64,000 nt of DNA from Ficedula albicollis (lineage: Eukaryota; Chordata; Aves; Passeriformes; Muscicapidae). This document shows positions 1 to 12,289 of this stretch, piece after piece. Location of the stretch: contig NC_021673.1 in assembly GCF_000247815.1 (NCBI RefSeq), forward strand, positions 46,560,081 through 46,624,080, written 5' to 3'. The position numbers and the translations under genes were made by a program. A model generated the notes under the pieces. It saw nothing but the letters and a program-made list of their open reading frames with translations. It was not told the DNA's origin and did not search any database. The stretch's first letter is position 1, and the number at the start of each line of letters is the position of its first letter.

Positions 1-925
1 AATCCAAAGCTTAGTAGGCTAAAGTAAAGATCAGTTTAAGAAAGAAATCAGTTAGATATTATGATGAATTATTTGTGAAGCCAGACTATAAGGAAAAATA
101 GAATTATAAAAATAATATTAAAATTTTTTCTTGCTGAATTCAATATGCTTTTTAAGACGTTGAAGGACTTCACTTTTTTGTAGTTCAGGACTGAGATGAG
201 GTGAGGCAATGCAGAGCCAAAATAACACCAATAATAGCACTGTGTCTTGCAGTTCTGTTAAAGACTTTGATTTTAAGTGAAAATTATTTGCTTAATACTA
301 AAAATATGAAGGATTCAGAATCTCGTGGAAATTTCAGACTGCTTTTAGTAAATGGGACCTAATAATTTATCTTAAGCATTGGTCAGGATTGTCTGCTTCA
401 GGAGGAAAAAAAGGGAGTTGTGGAACAACTTAATTTGCAAGAAGTCTTTGTCTTTATCCAGGGATTCATTGACTCTTGTGAATAAAGAGCATTTAATGTA
501 TTTTTTTCCTAATGTAACTGAATATCTCTTAATTGTGCTGTTTAGAGCATGTTCTAGTAGTGAGTGTTGACACAAATTCATTCATTTATAAAGCACTGAT
601 CATGGAACACCTCTAATATAACAAAAGCTTTTCATTTGTAGTGACTACATTTAATTTGGGGTGATTATTTGGAGATGAAAGGTTTTTTATGAAATTATAC
701 TTGTATTAAATTGAGTTTGTAGTGGAAGAGCAAGTGGGGGGAAGTAGGATCTGTGTACGTAACTGTCATCAGGTGAGGTTTCTTGAAAACTTACTTTTGC
801 AAATATCAAAAAGAATCAAGAAACCAAGTCAGGATAATACACGTTGAATAAAATGTGGGCATAGACAGTAATTTACAAAGAAATTAGAAACATTTGCAAA
901 TGTGTTTCCCTTCTCCTTCCTATAG
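1..925 (+). other. ULK4: ULK4 intron, 3' part
   Basis: No exon, repeat family or RNA gene is recognised here. It ends in a pyrimidine-rich tract and the acceptor TATAG at 921-925. Overlapping open frames on both strands around 372-581 show no family resemblance and are treated as chance. Confidence 0.6.
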
Positions 926-1087
926 GAAGAGCGGGTCGTGAACCATTTAGCAGCAAAGATAATTGAAAATGTTTGTACTACTCGCTCATGCCATGCACAA
1001 GGATTTATTACAGGAGAAATTGGACCTGTCTTGTGGTACCTTTTCACACATTCTACAGGAGATTCTTTGAAGATAACTCCTATTTCG
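926..1087 (+). CDS. ULK4: ULK4 exon A (helical-repeat region)
   Basis: The exon is 162 nt (54 codons), phase 0 in and out. The acceptor is CCTTCCTATAG and the donor GTAAGG. It begins EERVVNHLAAKIIENVCTT and continues GFITGEIGPVLWYLFTHST, which is very close to the human ULK4 segment with KIIENVCTT and GFITGEIGPILWYLF. The leucine- and isoleucine-rich helices suit an ARM/HEAT repeat. It ends ..KITPIS and joins to ALCRIT of the next exon. The upstream exon is outside the window. Confidence 0.92.
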
Positions 1088-1682
1088 GTAAGGAATTTCC
1101 TTTTGCGGTAGTGTAATGCTTTGGTGTTTGGTCTGAAAGACCTTCTGAATTGGAACTGAGATATATTTGAGCGTGTTTGCTGTACGTTTGTGTTTTTTGT
1201 ATTTCAGATGACATTAAAATATATTTGAAAGATTTCTGAAATTGAAAAATGCCTTTATTACAGTTCAGTGAGTTCTTATGAGTCGTCATTTTCCAGAACA
1301 TATATTTCCTTATTGAGTTATGTTTAAAAAGTTTAACCTTTCAATGAAACTATTAAATTCTTGCAAAACTGAAATTTCTCTTTTTGTATGGTGTTTCAAG
1401 TAAGAATTGTTTATTCTCTTTATCAAAGACTTGTTTAGGAGGCCTGGTTGAATTAATCACGTTTCTTTGTATAAAATTGTCAGGGTCTAGTCTTTGCCCT
1501 GAATTTTTAAGGCAATATAGAATGATAACAAGACATGAAAGCAGAAGGTATGGAACAAAAGGATTTATGTGGTAGAAAATAATTAGCAGGACTGTGAGTT
1601 TCACCATTGCTCTTGGACTTTTTACAAGAGTGTGTAGTAACAGGACATGGGGGATGGATTCAAAATGAAAGAAAATAGGTTT

Positions 1683-1812
1683 AGATTAGATATTGGGAAA
1701 AAATCTTTATTGTGAGGGTGATGAGTCACTGGCACAGGTTCCTCAGAAAAGTTGTGGCTGCCCCATTCCCTGGCAGTGTGCATGGCCAGGTTGGATGGAG
1801 CTCTTGCTTTCC
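1683..1812 (+). mobile_element. CR1 LINE fragment (3' region)
   Basis: The sequence reads in the order of the avian CR1 3' region: an AT-rich 'attgggaaaaaatct' stretch, 'gtgagggtgatg', 'cactggcacaggtt', 'gttgtggctgcccc', then 'ggccaggttggatgg'. It is diverged and short, has no tail, and is a dead fragment in sense orientation to ULK4. Confidence 0.75.
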
Positions 1813-4800
1813 AAATGGAAAATGGTAGTGCCACTGCTGCAGCAGTATGCACGTAGACACATCTAGCATAAAGATAAAAGAAAGAGAAATAAAATTTTAC
1901 TTGAAGTGTGGTTGAAGAGGTAAATGGTATAATAAATTTATCATTTTTAAAAACATATATATTTATTGATTTTTTACCTTAGTGTTTATTTGTGGCAGTC
2001 TTGCCTGCAATATAAACTGCTTGAATACTAGGAAAATGTCTTGACATTTTTAGAACAGGAAACCTATTTAGTAAAATAAGTGTTATGAAAACCTTTGCTC
2101 TGTAGCATCAGAAATTCTTGGCAAAAACAGTCTTAGAACTTTCATGGGTAGAGAGTAGTCTGTCTCTAAATATGCAAAGTGTGTGTGTTAGTCTGGCCTA
2201 CTAGGCTGCTTTGTTAGAAGGGGTCTTATGCTTAGATCACAACTGCATGTATGGGAAAAGACAGGAGATAAGAGTTACGATTTCCTTTACTTACTGACTT
2301 TCTAAAGTAGCCTACTCGATCCTCTCTTCTATCATAACTTTTGCTGTAAGGGTTGTTTTGTATCCTGTGCTTTCTATTCTTGTCAATTATTAGACTGAGC
2401 AGTTGTTATTTATTTGCTACTAGGTTATAGCATTTTGGTGGTTTTTTTATCTCTTTCAGCTCATGCTGAAAGTTTCTTCTTGTTTCTCTGCTATCTGCTT
2501 GGACTACTTCATCACCTACCATTCTCTTGATTCCTACAGCAGACTTCCAGGGCCTGCTCCCATTTGTAGGGGCCAGTTGGCCAGTTGTGCCTGTCTTGTG
2601 TACTGCAGCAATCTACATATCCTGGAGATATGTCTGTCTCAATTGCATTCAGACACTGAGCTAAAAAAGATCACCAGAGGAATTATCAACAGGCTTTTTC
2701 TTTTCTTTTTCTTTTCCCCTCCTGAAAACTCCATTTCTTCTTGGACAATATAGTATGCTTGAGGTGGGGCAGAGTTTTTTTTCTGCTCAATAATATGCAG
2801 AAGCTGCACATCTGACTGTCAAGAAGAAACTTGTCATTAGTGGAGATGCACTACGGCTTTCTGCAGCATAGGGCTCAGAGGTTACTGTCATCAATGACAT
2901 ATGGTTTGCTCACTTTGCCCTTGGATGAGTGTCAAGAGACTATGAGAAGAGTGGGTTGTTGTTTGTTCCTCTGTATCCTCTGCTTCTTTTGAGAACGCAG
3001 GTCACTGGATCTTCCAAAGGCTGTAAGGTTCAGGTGAGCCACTAAGAAGCCTTTTCTTTGTCATAGTATTTATGCTATAGGTATCTAGCCTCTTCTAAGC
3101 ACTATTGATGAGAAGAAAATTTTCCTGCTGGAAAAACGGGAAAGTAGTGAAAAATGTGTAAGAGGAAGCTAAAACCTGAAGAGCTTGTTGTGACCTAGTT
3201 TGCTCCCTTTTTTTTTTTTTCTTTTTTTTTTTCTTCTTGTGTCCATTGATAGCTACCACTATGTACTAGTCAGTGAGGCTTTATTAATTGCTCAGCACAG
3301 TTGGACAGTGCTGGTGTTTGTGTGCTCTCTTTCAAGTGAGTAGACTGAAAATATTGCAGATTGTGAGTTCCTCAGTTCCTTCGCCTCTTGTTCCTGTATG
3401 TGTGATACAGCAGCCTGATCTTTATGGGCTTCTTGTTCAGCCAGGCCTGTTAAGTGCAGTGAGTTTTCACTGCAATATTTATACTCCACTTCAAAGCTGA
3501 ATCATCTGGCGCTCACAAGATGGCACTGGAACTTGGAATGACATTGGTTTTGCCAAGCTCACTCTTCCTGATTCTTTTCCTTGTGTTTGAAATCTTTGTA
3601 TTATAAAACTTACTAGTCTTCAGAAGCTAATCTAGAAGCCTTCTTACACATGACATCTGTTAGGATGAAGCAGTGTGTTTTAGGAGGTCATGATAGCCGC
3701 AATTACCAGAATTTCCTAAAGAAGCTCAGCTGAATTTTGGGACATCCTTTCAATGACAATTGACAATGTAGGTAAGAAAGATTTTTTTTTTTCATTCTGT
3801 TACCTTTTCTCTCTCGAAGCTGCTTAACAATGTGTGCTTGGGTGTTGAGGCCAGCATTTAAAAAAGACAACCAAGTTGAGTGTGTACACTGAGATCTGCT
3901 AAGGCAAAAATGTCTTCAACACTTTGTGCATATCTGTGGTATAACTGTACATATGGACAGTAGAAACAAAACCATAGCTGTTCCCAACTAATGTTTGTTT
4001 CCTGTGAAGGCAATAGTCTTGCTGGAGGTAGTACTTGTGCTTACTGAATTTTCAGTAGTTACTGAATTTTCAGTCATCCTGGAGGTAGGGCTTGTTCCAA
4101 ATTCACATATTGGAGAGCTTTGAATGAAAGCAGCTGTGAGAAGAGCTGCAAAAGTAAGACACATTGACTGTTCTATATCCTTGGTGAAACTGCGTTCTTC
4201 TAGTTTTTCTGGTCTTCATGGAAATTATTGCTATCTGTTTCTTTTTTCAGTCTGATCATTTTGCATAAGTATTCTTGGATCTGAATGGGTTCCTGGATTT
4301 TTGCCTCCACTGTTTTCGGGATTGTTTCGTTTATCAGCAGACTGAGCTTTAATACTTTTGTGTGAAGTGAATTGAACAAGGAAGCTTCTAAAGTAGGATG
4401 CACTAAGGTGCTACTTTAATCCTTTTGCTGCTTTGTAGTGAAACACTAAAGTAAGAAGTAGATTACTCAATGCCTGATATAAATCATGGTTATGTATTAA
4501 AACTGCTATGGCATTTAGATATATAATCTTGACTTCATCTGATAATAATCAGTTGATATTGAAATCTATTGCAGAAAGATCTTTCCCAGAGACTTTAAAG
4601 TTTATGGAGATTTTAGTGATATGCTAATTAAAAAAATAAAATGCTAATGTATTCTCCAGCTATAGTGTACTGTATAATTTCTACATTCATTAAATTGTTG
4701 CTTCAGATATGTAGGCATTTTTATCCTGAATGGCCACAGAAATTGACATCATCAGTGTTCCTGTTTCATTTTATTATGCAGTCATTCCTGCCCTGTTTGA

Positions 4801-5578
4801 ATGTATCCTGAAGAATTTATTCTTAAGTGACATCTATATTAGAATGTAAAAATACATTTCTGTTAAGAAATACATCTGCCATATCTTTACTTAGAATTAG
4901 CATTCTGTCTGCAAAGTGTATCAGCAGTAAGGGATTATGGAATTTTACGTACGATTATTTCAATAAATAATAAAAATATATCAAGAAGTTTCTTTGTCTT
5001 TAGTCTCTGGAGTCAGTACTTTGTCCTGCCTGTCAGAGGTGGCAAACAGGGACTGTCTCAGTACTTTTTTCTCACTTTGGAGTCCAACATGCCTCAGGTA
5101 AATATCAGCGATTTTGCCTGTAGGAAAGCTGTGTCTTTTTATCGTTTTGCTAGACTCAGAAAAAAAAAATCTGTAAGATGTCAAAGCGATATTCTGACAA
5201 CTGCAGCAGCAGGAAGAATATTTTCTTTTCAATATACTGGAAGTTTTTTTATTTAAAAAAACCCAAAAACCAAAAAAACCCAAAAAACTTAAAATTTTGT
5301 TTCTAAGAGATAACTTTTTCTGCTGGAAGAGAAGTAACAAAACATAGGCCACTTAAATGGAAACTAATTTGGGAAAGCTCAACACAGTCTTTTTGGGGAT
5401 TTGGTTTCTTTTGTTATTTTCTTAAATAATTGGTATTGAATAGTTTCTTTCAGAAACTATTGTGTATTGCAGATACTTTAGTGCATTCGTTCTCAAACTT
5501 GATGGAAGATATCCTGAAAGGGTGAATGTTACCCAGTCACATGTAGCCTGTAAGACTAGAAGGATAGGGCAGAGATGT

Positions 5579-5628
5579 TCATAGAATCCGAGTATCTCAG
5601 GTTGGAAGTGACCAGTAGGAATCATGAG
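5579..5628 (-). mobile_element. CR1 LINE 3'-end remnant
   Basis: A short stretch ('tcatagaatccgagtatctc', 'aggttggaag') matches the reverse complement of the terminal CR1 3' UTR, which in birds ends close to a TTCTATGA-type repeat. Only about 50 bp remain. Confidence 0.6.
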
Positions 5629-5830
5629 GCTGAGGTTGGAGCTGCTGAGAGAAAATATGCTGGTTAAGGCTGTGCAGAGAGCAGGGGTGGAGGAGCCAAT
5701 TCCAGAAGTTCTGCTGAAGCCTTACCCTTGCTAAGAACATTTCATGTTCCAAGACTTTTCATGACTTTTCATGTTTATGTCTATGCCTGGAGATGATGGT
5801 GTGAGCTCTACTCTTACATCTTTCATTGTT

Positions 5831-5982
5831 TGTTTCCAGTTCCTGTTCCACCACCTTTTGACATCTCTCCATCTGTTCTCTCCCAATAATGGGTCTACTA
5901 AAGTTTTGTTTCCACTTCCTGTTCCACCACCTTTTGACATCTCTCCGTCTGTTCTCTCCCAATAATGGGTCTACTAAAGTGA
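5831..5982. repeat. Two-copy tandem repeat, 76-bp unit
   Basis: Units 5831-5906 and 5907-5982 differ at two positions that I can see (cag/cac near the start, cca/ccg in the middle). Both carry 'gttccaccaccttttgacat' and end 'gggtctactaaagt'. The internal open frames on both strands are by-products of the repeat. Confidence 0.9.
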
Positions 5983-7873
5983 TTTAGACTGCTTTGTGCT
6001 CTATCCCACATTTAAATTCTATCTTCTCCTTTTCTGGTGAAGTGTTAGGTTCATTCATACAGCAGAGTGTTCTGTGATGTATAAACTAATGGGAATTTAA
6101 AGCTTCTTCCCTTGGCTATTGGTAGGCTGGAGCTTTTCTGCTACCACCAAAACTGCAGTATTATCCTAGAAGACAGCCTGTGAGCCAGCCTATGATGTCT
6201 TTCCTATGTGATTTGCCTAGAAGTTATGCCTGTCACTATGGTCACCTTAGTGTGGTAAGGTCTGTAGCAGAAATCTAAGACAGTGGAAAATCTGTACACA
6301 CTGTGTTAGCACACCAAGTTAGCTCCATGTTGCTTTGGCACAGTCTGTCCCTAGATCCCAGCAGATCATTGGTACTACAGCCCTCAAGGATGTTTTTAAT
6401 GAATACATGTATCTCCTGCCCAGTCAGTTTGAAAACTCTGAATTGAGGTGAAGAGCTGGATTGTATCCTGGGGGAAATAGAGCATGCTGTACTAAGGAAT
6501 TGAGATTGAGTGTCTGTGTTTTAAAAGAGAGTAAAAAAATAATAAAAGAAGAAAACTAAAAGGCTGCAATCGATATGGTTCCTGTACCAGAAAGGACAAG
6601 GAAGAACAGGAGCAGAGTAGATGAACAGCATCAATAAAATGTCTGTCAAGTTTGTGATTTACTGTCTTTTATGCCTTTTTTCTTCTTTTTTCTTCTTTTC
6701 TAGTTTGTTTTGAGTAATGTTTCTATGGGCACTGGTGAACTGGACAGTTTCTGGGGTTGTTACATGGAAAGCTTTTCTCTGAATCTCTGAATACTGTGTA
6801 ATTGACTATGGTTTCTCTTAAATGAGACCTTGAGTGCACACCAATAAACAGCAATTTCTAAATATAGCTGGTGTGAAGAGAACAAAGAAATCATATATAT
6901 TACCTACATTTCACAAAAGGGAGTAATCTTCAAAGTTTTTCCTGAAAACCAATTCAGATTTTCACGTGAATCCAATATTTGACATAAGCTGTTCTTCTAT
7001 GCTAACAGTATGATCAAGCCAAAGAAAAATAAATTTTTGATGTTTAAAGGGTATTATTTTCTTTATCTGGAGAGAACAAATGCAGTTGTAGTATCCTGGA
7101 GGTTGCATTTTCACAGGTATCAAAAGGAAACTGATTTGGAGATGAAGCCGCCCTGAAGATTATTTGGTAATGTTGGCTAGGAAATAGCTAAGTTAGTAGA
7201 CACTGAACAAGTTTGTGCTCACTTCACTTGAGCATGGTCAGTATCTACATTTTCTATTAAAATTGTTTTAATCACTGATATTTGAAAATCAACCATTTGG
7301 AGAATAGTTAGCAACTATTATACTAACCACTGTTTCTTAATCAGTTCCTAGTTCTGAAGTAGTATCTAGAGCTAAGTATAGACTTCAGACACTGAAATAC
7401 TACGTATCACATTATTGTCCATGAGCAGGGAGAGAGAAGATGCCCACCTTCTTTATGGGTGCCTGTAATTTCTGTGGTGTGTGCCATGTCTGTATTTTCT
7501 CTCCCTGTACCTCCTTCTAGTACAGTTTTATCTGATGCTGTTTATATTCCATGCTTGACAAAAGACTCAAGCATGGGTTGTGATGCTTCATCATTATTGT
7601 TCTCTAGAGGACTAGAGTAACGTGGCTTTTTGATGTGGATGTTGGTGTATGAAATATTTGAATTTCAGCTGCACAGAGCGTATAGCAACGTATTTAGAAG
7701 AATTCCAGGTCTCTAAAAATAAGTGGTTTTTTTTCCCCTAATATTTTTCTTAGGGATGAGTCGATACGAATTCCTTATATTCCTAAACTATTGGAAAACT
7801 CACCACATGCTTTTATTTTCCATTATTTTTCTTGAGAAAATAGTCTCATTAATTTTTGTTTTCATTTTTGTAG

Positions 7874-8056
7874 GCCTTATGCAGAATTACTCGTTCCTCA
7901 CCTAATGCTTTCCAGAGTGTCATTGAAAAAGTGGGATTAACAGCTGTACTAAATTCCTTGGCGAATGGAATATGCAAAATTCAGCAGTACATGCTCACGA
8001 TGTTTTCAGCAATGTTGTCATGTGGGATTCATCTACAGAGGCTAATTCAAGAGAAG
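7874..8056 (+). CDS. ULK4: ULK4 exon B, copy 1
   Basis: The exon is 183 nt (61 codons), phase 0 at both ends. The acceptor is TTCATTTTTGTAG and the donor GTTTGA, which is weaker than the other donors. It begins ALCRITRSSPNAFQSVIEKV, includes NSLANGICKIQQYMLTMF, and ends CGIHLQRLIQEK. Human ULK4 has the closely similar ALCRITRHSPTAFQNVIEKV and HLQRLIQEK. Because it is symmetric in phase, the exon can be skipped or repeated without a frameshift. Confidence 0.93.
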
Positions 8057-8287
8057 GTTTGAGTTCAGATTAATATTTCACTGTCATGGCATTTCATGAA
8101 AGGAAAAGTAAAAGTTGACACTGCTGGTGGTTTTGAGTTTTCAAAATACGTGTCAGTGACACTTGCATGTCTGAATAGCATAATTTTTTTTTTTTTCTAA
8201 ACTATTGGAAAACTCACCACATGCTTTTATTTTCCATTATTTTTCTTGAGAAAATAGTCTCATTAATTTTTGTTTTCATTTTTGTAG

Positions 8288-8470
8288 GCCTTATGCAGAA
8301 TTACTCGTTCCTCACCTAATGCTTTCCAGAGTGTCATTGAAAAAGTGGGATTAACAGCTGTACTAAATTCCTTGGCGAATGGAATATGCAAAATTCAGCA
8401 GTACATGCTCACGATGTTTTCAGCAATGTTGTCATGTGGGATTCATCTACAGAGGCTAATTCAAGAGAAG
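8288..8470 (+). CDS. ULK4: ULK4 exon B, copy 2 (duplicated exon)
   Basis: This is identical in sequence to 7874-8056, with the same polypyrimidine tract, TAG acceptor and GTTTGA donor. It is separated from copy 1 by a 231-bp intron (8057-8287). If both copies are spliced, QEK of copy 1 joins ALC of copy 2 in frame, giving a tandem 61-residue helical block. If only one is used, the normal protein results. I cannot tell whether the copy exists in the organism or arose in assembly. Confidence 0.7.
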
Positions 8471-11400
8471 GTTTGAGTTCAGATTAATATTTCACTGTCA
8501 TGGCATTTCATGAAAGGAAAAGTAAAAGTTGACACTGCTGGTGGTTTTGAGTTTTCAAAATACGTGTCAGTGACACTTGCATGTCTGAATAGCATAATTT
8601 TTATTTTTTTTTTGTGAAAATTTTCTTGTTTATATAGGACTGACATTGCTAAAAGAGCTCCCATACTGATACTGAATTTCTTATGGACGATTGCTAGAAT
8701 TCACTTTCTGATACTGCCATTCTTACAAACAATTGTAATCAAAGTTTGCAGATTAGAAAGCTGAAATACAGACAAATGTAGACATTCCTTTAATAGCATA
8801 TATCAAACTAATGATAAACTGGGAATAGTGCCCAAAGCTGTAAGTAAAAACACTGTACTGTAAAAACTGATAAAGTAGGTCTGGTTCTACTGCGTGTGCC
8901 CACTTTTGGTAACTGTACCTGCATTGTATCTCAGACAAACTTAAATCTCTTAGAATGGGAGTGTTTTTTTATGGAATGAGATTAGCTCAGTTGTTTAGAG
9001 CCTGGTGGTAATAACACCGAGGTTGCTGGCTCAATCCCCATGAGAGCCATTCACTTAAGAGTTGGACTTGATGATCTCTTCCCACTCAGAATGTTCTGTG
9101 ATCTGAAAATTAGGTTGTAGGATTTTGGAAGCTGAAACTAAATTTCTGTTTTTCTTGGATAGAATCTAAAAATACAAACATGCTCCTGTATTGATCTGCC
9201 AGGTGCTCTCACATCACATGGAGTTGTATTATTTTAGGGCTGAAAATTGAATTTAATAGTCCATGCACTTTTTAATATTTCATGCTCATGATGTACAAGT
9301 CCACCTTAATCAGAGAAGGGAGGGGTGAGTAGTATTGGCCTACAGATTATTTTGCGTTCTGTGAAGTTCTTGTTTAGTTCAGCTTAAGAGGCAGAAGGAC
9401 CTCAGTGTCACACAGAAGGTAGTGACGAAGAAGTGACCATCTGTTTAATATAGGCACAAACAACATATTAAAAGATACTTAAAGATATAAATTCAAGATG
9501 GAGATAATTAACTTTGTTGTCTGGAAACACCCTTAGTGTGTAAGACTTAGGACTGCTCTTGTTTTCTTCAGTCTTCAAGAACAGCAATAAAAACCAGTTA
9601 AAAAACAAAAGCCAGAAATGCAGTTCTGTGATCGTCTACACTAATGTAAAACTTCAGAGAACTACAGTAGCCTAAAGGAACTGGGCTTTGTCCCCCTCTT
9701 GATACAGAGACTTTTCGGTTTAGTTTCCTGTTTTGGAAACTAAAATAGTTGAGATGATGTTTCTAAAATGAAGCATTGAAAAAGAATTCAAAATCAAGAA
9801 TCTTGAACACATTATAGCAGTAGATTAAAAAACCTCCACTACTAATTACTTTCATCTGGCTGTCAAGATTCACCTTTGGATGAGTGAAAATCAGTCACAG
9901 CTTTTTGAATGCAGTTAGGTTCTTCCAGAGGTCAGACAATAGGGCAGGGTGTTTTTTATTTGGTTTATTTTTTTCTCAGCTAGTCATAAGTAAAATTATT
10001 CAAATACTTGCAGCAATATATTGCCACAACGAGATTGTAAGTGCATGATAAGCATTGTCCTCATATTTCAGTAACTGTTTTCAATTCTTTGTCTTTTACC
10101 TGAATATGGACAAGTAACTACCACTGCAGATGATAATTTTGTCTATATCAGTATGAATTAATAAAAAAATAAAAATACTTTTAACAGAATCTTTGTAACT
10201 CTAAACATGACATGGAGGCATTTGCAAAGCATAGAAGGGAAATTTTAAAATACATAATGACGCAACAAATGTTTGCAATTGTAATTTCTGTTCTTGTGTA
10301 GTGAAGTAGTGGTCTAGCTGTTTTCCTATTGTGTAGCCAATTCCAAATCATCATTGCTTTTGTTTTAAACTTGCTTTGCAGTATTACTCAGTTTGTCAAA
10401 TATAAAGTCATAATCCTGTTGCAGTGTGTTCACTTGAAATGAAAAGTGTCCTATCCTGCAGAGTCTCTGTGGGTACATCAAACATTTGTAGAGAAGGGAG
10501 GAACAATGTAACAGAGAAATGATAAATAATGTATTTGGCCGTGTTTGAGTGATTTTTGTCTTTTCTGATACAGTAAATCCTATAGGTCAGCAAAGATGTG
10601 CTTGAGATTTTCTTTAAATAAAATGTTGCTGTTTTGCAGCCAAAAAAGCTCAAACCAGCCAGAAAAGCAAATTCCAACAAGTCACATTTATTTCTTAAAC
10701 CAGATTGTTAGAACATTCCCAGATAAGTCTGATGTAACTAATTTTAATTGTCTTAACCCATATTCTTGCTTTCCAAAGTATGAGAACTAAAAATAGATGT
10801 GCTTTGGCTTGTACTTGCATGTGTCTTTGTCATGGTGTCCTTGTGCATGGGCTATCAAGTCCCTTTATGTTAGCACGTTCAGTATTGCATTATACATACT
10901 CTTTGACTATGTCTGAGGTTTTATGGGATTTATGAACATAAAAACGTTTTTGTTGTTGTTTTGGTAATTTCACTTTTAAAATGCCCTTGAAAAACCAAAC
11001 CACACTTAATTAAAATTCGAGTTTTGCATTTATTAGATTGTAATTTAAGAACTTGACTGCTGCAAGTTCATACTGGAGGACCTACAAGTCATGCTCTGTG
11101 AGCTGTTGAAGTGTTTAAAGCAGTAATCTTTTAAATCCCAAGACTGAGAAATTCTCTATTTATGAAATTAATTGTTGAAGTACTGCAAAACAGTTCTAGA
11201 ATAATTAATAGCAGTTTGGTTTTTTGGGATTTCTGTAGTTACTGAATGATGACTGCTTTTGAAGACAGGGTTAAAGGGGTGTCCGAATAAAATGTGATGG
11301 TTTCTTGGCCAACTCTTTTGGCCAACACTCCTGCTCTTTTTCCATTCTACATCTAAATACATCTAAAGATGTATAGTAAATTGTTGCAAAGGGTGTCTCT

Positions 11401-12289
11401 AATAAATTACAGTCAGTGTTGATTTGCAAATGTCAGCAAATGAAGAATTTGGACAGTAATATGTATGTTAAACATTCATCACATAGCAGGATTTTTAACT
11501 TTGCACACGTCATGTGTGTGCTGCTCATCTATTCTATAGGGTCACTCCCTTGAGAATCCAGCTCAACTGTTTGAAGGCAGGTTCGATTGATGAGGCCATT
11601 TGTGCTCAGTCTAATATTTGCATAGAGCCAGTTGACACAGTTTGTAAATTCTGGCTCAGTTTTAAATTCTGATTTTGTTTATCCTTCTTCTTTTCAAGTC
11701 CTAATTTTATTTCTTCCTTGAAAAGATGTTGTTCATTTTCTGAACTCAAAATAAAACCAGATTAGATAAGAACAATCAAGGTAGAAACAATTTTACCATC
11801 TATTTGTAGCATCTGGTGTATAATTTGGGGTCTGATCTAGACAAGACTATATCCAACTAAGGTGTAGTTTTTAATATTCCTGCATATAAGGGAATGAATA
11901 GCTAAAAATATTTAATCGTATTTGTACTTAAATACATATGTATTATGAAAGTAGTTCAACTTTGTGTTAAAATAACGATATTAAAGTGTCCTATGTTTAT
12001 GCTTAAGGTAAGCCATTAAAAATGTAAGTTTTATCATCTTTTGTAGTTAATTCTGTACTGTTTTGGACTTAGTTCATTAGCTAGTGTTTACTTTTTACTC
12101 TACCTCTTGTGAAGATATTCAAAGCAGCTTTACGCTGGGCCTGTCAGTCATGGACAGAATTTATTTTACTAGTGTTTTGTAGATTTTTTTTTTTTCCTAA
12201 GAGTGACATGAAAATAAGCAAACTTTAAGTGTATACAATCTTAAAATACAGTGCAGTAACGTTAAGCATTTGTGTTTATTTCCACCAAG
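8471..12289 (+). other. ULK4: ULK4 intron of 3.8 kb with a tRNA-derived SINE
   Basis: This intron follows exon B copy 2 and ends at the acceptor TTTCCACCAAG. It contains the tail of the 414-bp duplication (to about 8605) and a SINE at about 8973-9105. I recognise nothing else; the remainder is AT-rich unique sequence. Confidence 0.7.
8973..9105 (+). mobile_element. tRNA-Ile-derived SINE with CR1-like tail (TguSINE1-like)
   Basis: The head resembles tRNA-Ile(AAT). It has an A box 'tagctcagttg' at 8983-8993, an anticodon loop with AAT in 'ggtggtaataacacc', and a degraded B box 'ggctcaatccc' starting at 9028. The body passes directly into 'gttggacttgatgatctctt' and ends 'tgttctgtgatct', which is the CR1 3' terminus. 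A tRNA-Ile head joined to a CR1 tail is the structure reported for songbird SINEs. A 3' CR1 end lets the element borrow CR1 reverse transcriptase. Changes in stem and B box make a working tRNA gene unlikely. Confidence 0.8.

Larger units (their letters stand above)
1088..7873 (+). other. ULK4: ULK4 intron of 6.8 kb with CR1 remnants and a 76-bp tandem repeat
   Basis: This intron joins exons A and B. It contains CR1 remnants at about 1683-1812 (+) and 5579-5628 (-), a poly-T-rich tract near 3206-3236, an A/C-rich low-complexity stretch near 5252-5290, and a two-copy 76-bp repeat at 5831-5982. The copy-1 end of the 414-bp exon duplication begins at 7783. No further exon was recognised in the rest. 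Confidence 0.7.
7783..8605 (+). repeat. ULK4: 414-bp tandem duplication containing a whole ULK4 exon
   Basis: Copy 1 is 7783-8196 and copy 2 is 8197 to about 8605. Both start at 'ctaaactattggaaaactc' and run through the acceptor, exon, donor and about 140 bp of downstream intron. I see no difference over the aligned length. The junction lies in a run of T at 8184-8196; after copy 2 the sequence leaves as 'cataatttttattttt'. The event is either very recent or an assembly error. Confidence 0.95.

Noticed and set aside
4044..4073. Short direct repeat 'actgaattttcagt' twice
   Set aside because: Too short, and one of several trivial 10-30 bp repeats (also near 38566, 47228, 55507 and 60566); not counted as a feature.
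8973..9047. Possible functional tRNA-Ile gene
   Set aside because: Stem and B-box changes, no clean acceptor stem, and immediate continuation into a CR1-type tail show that it is a SINE head.
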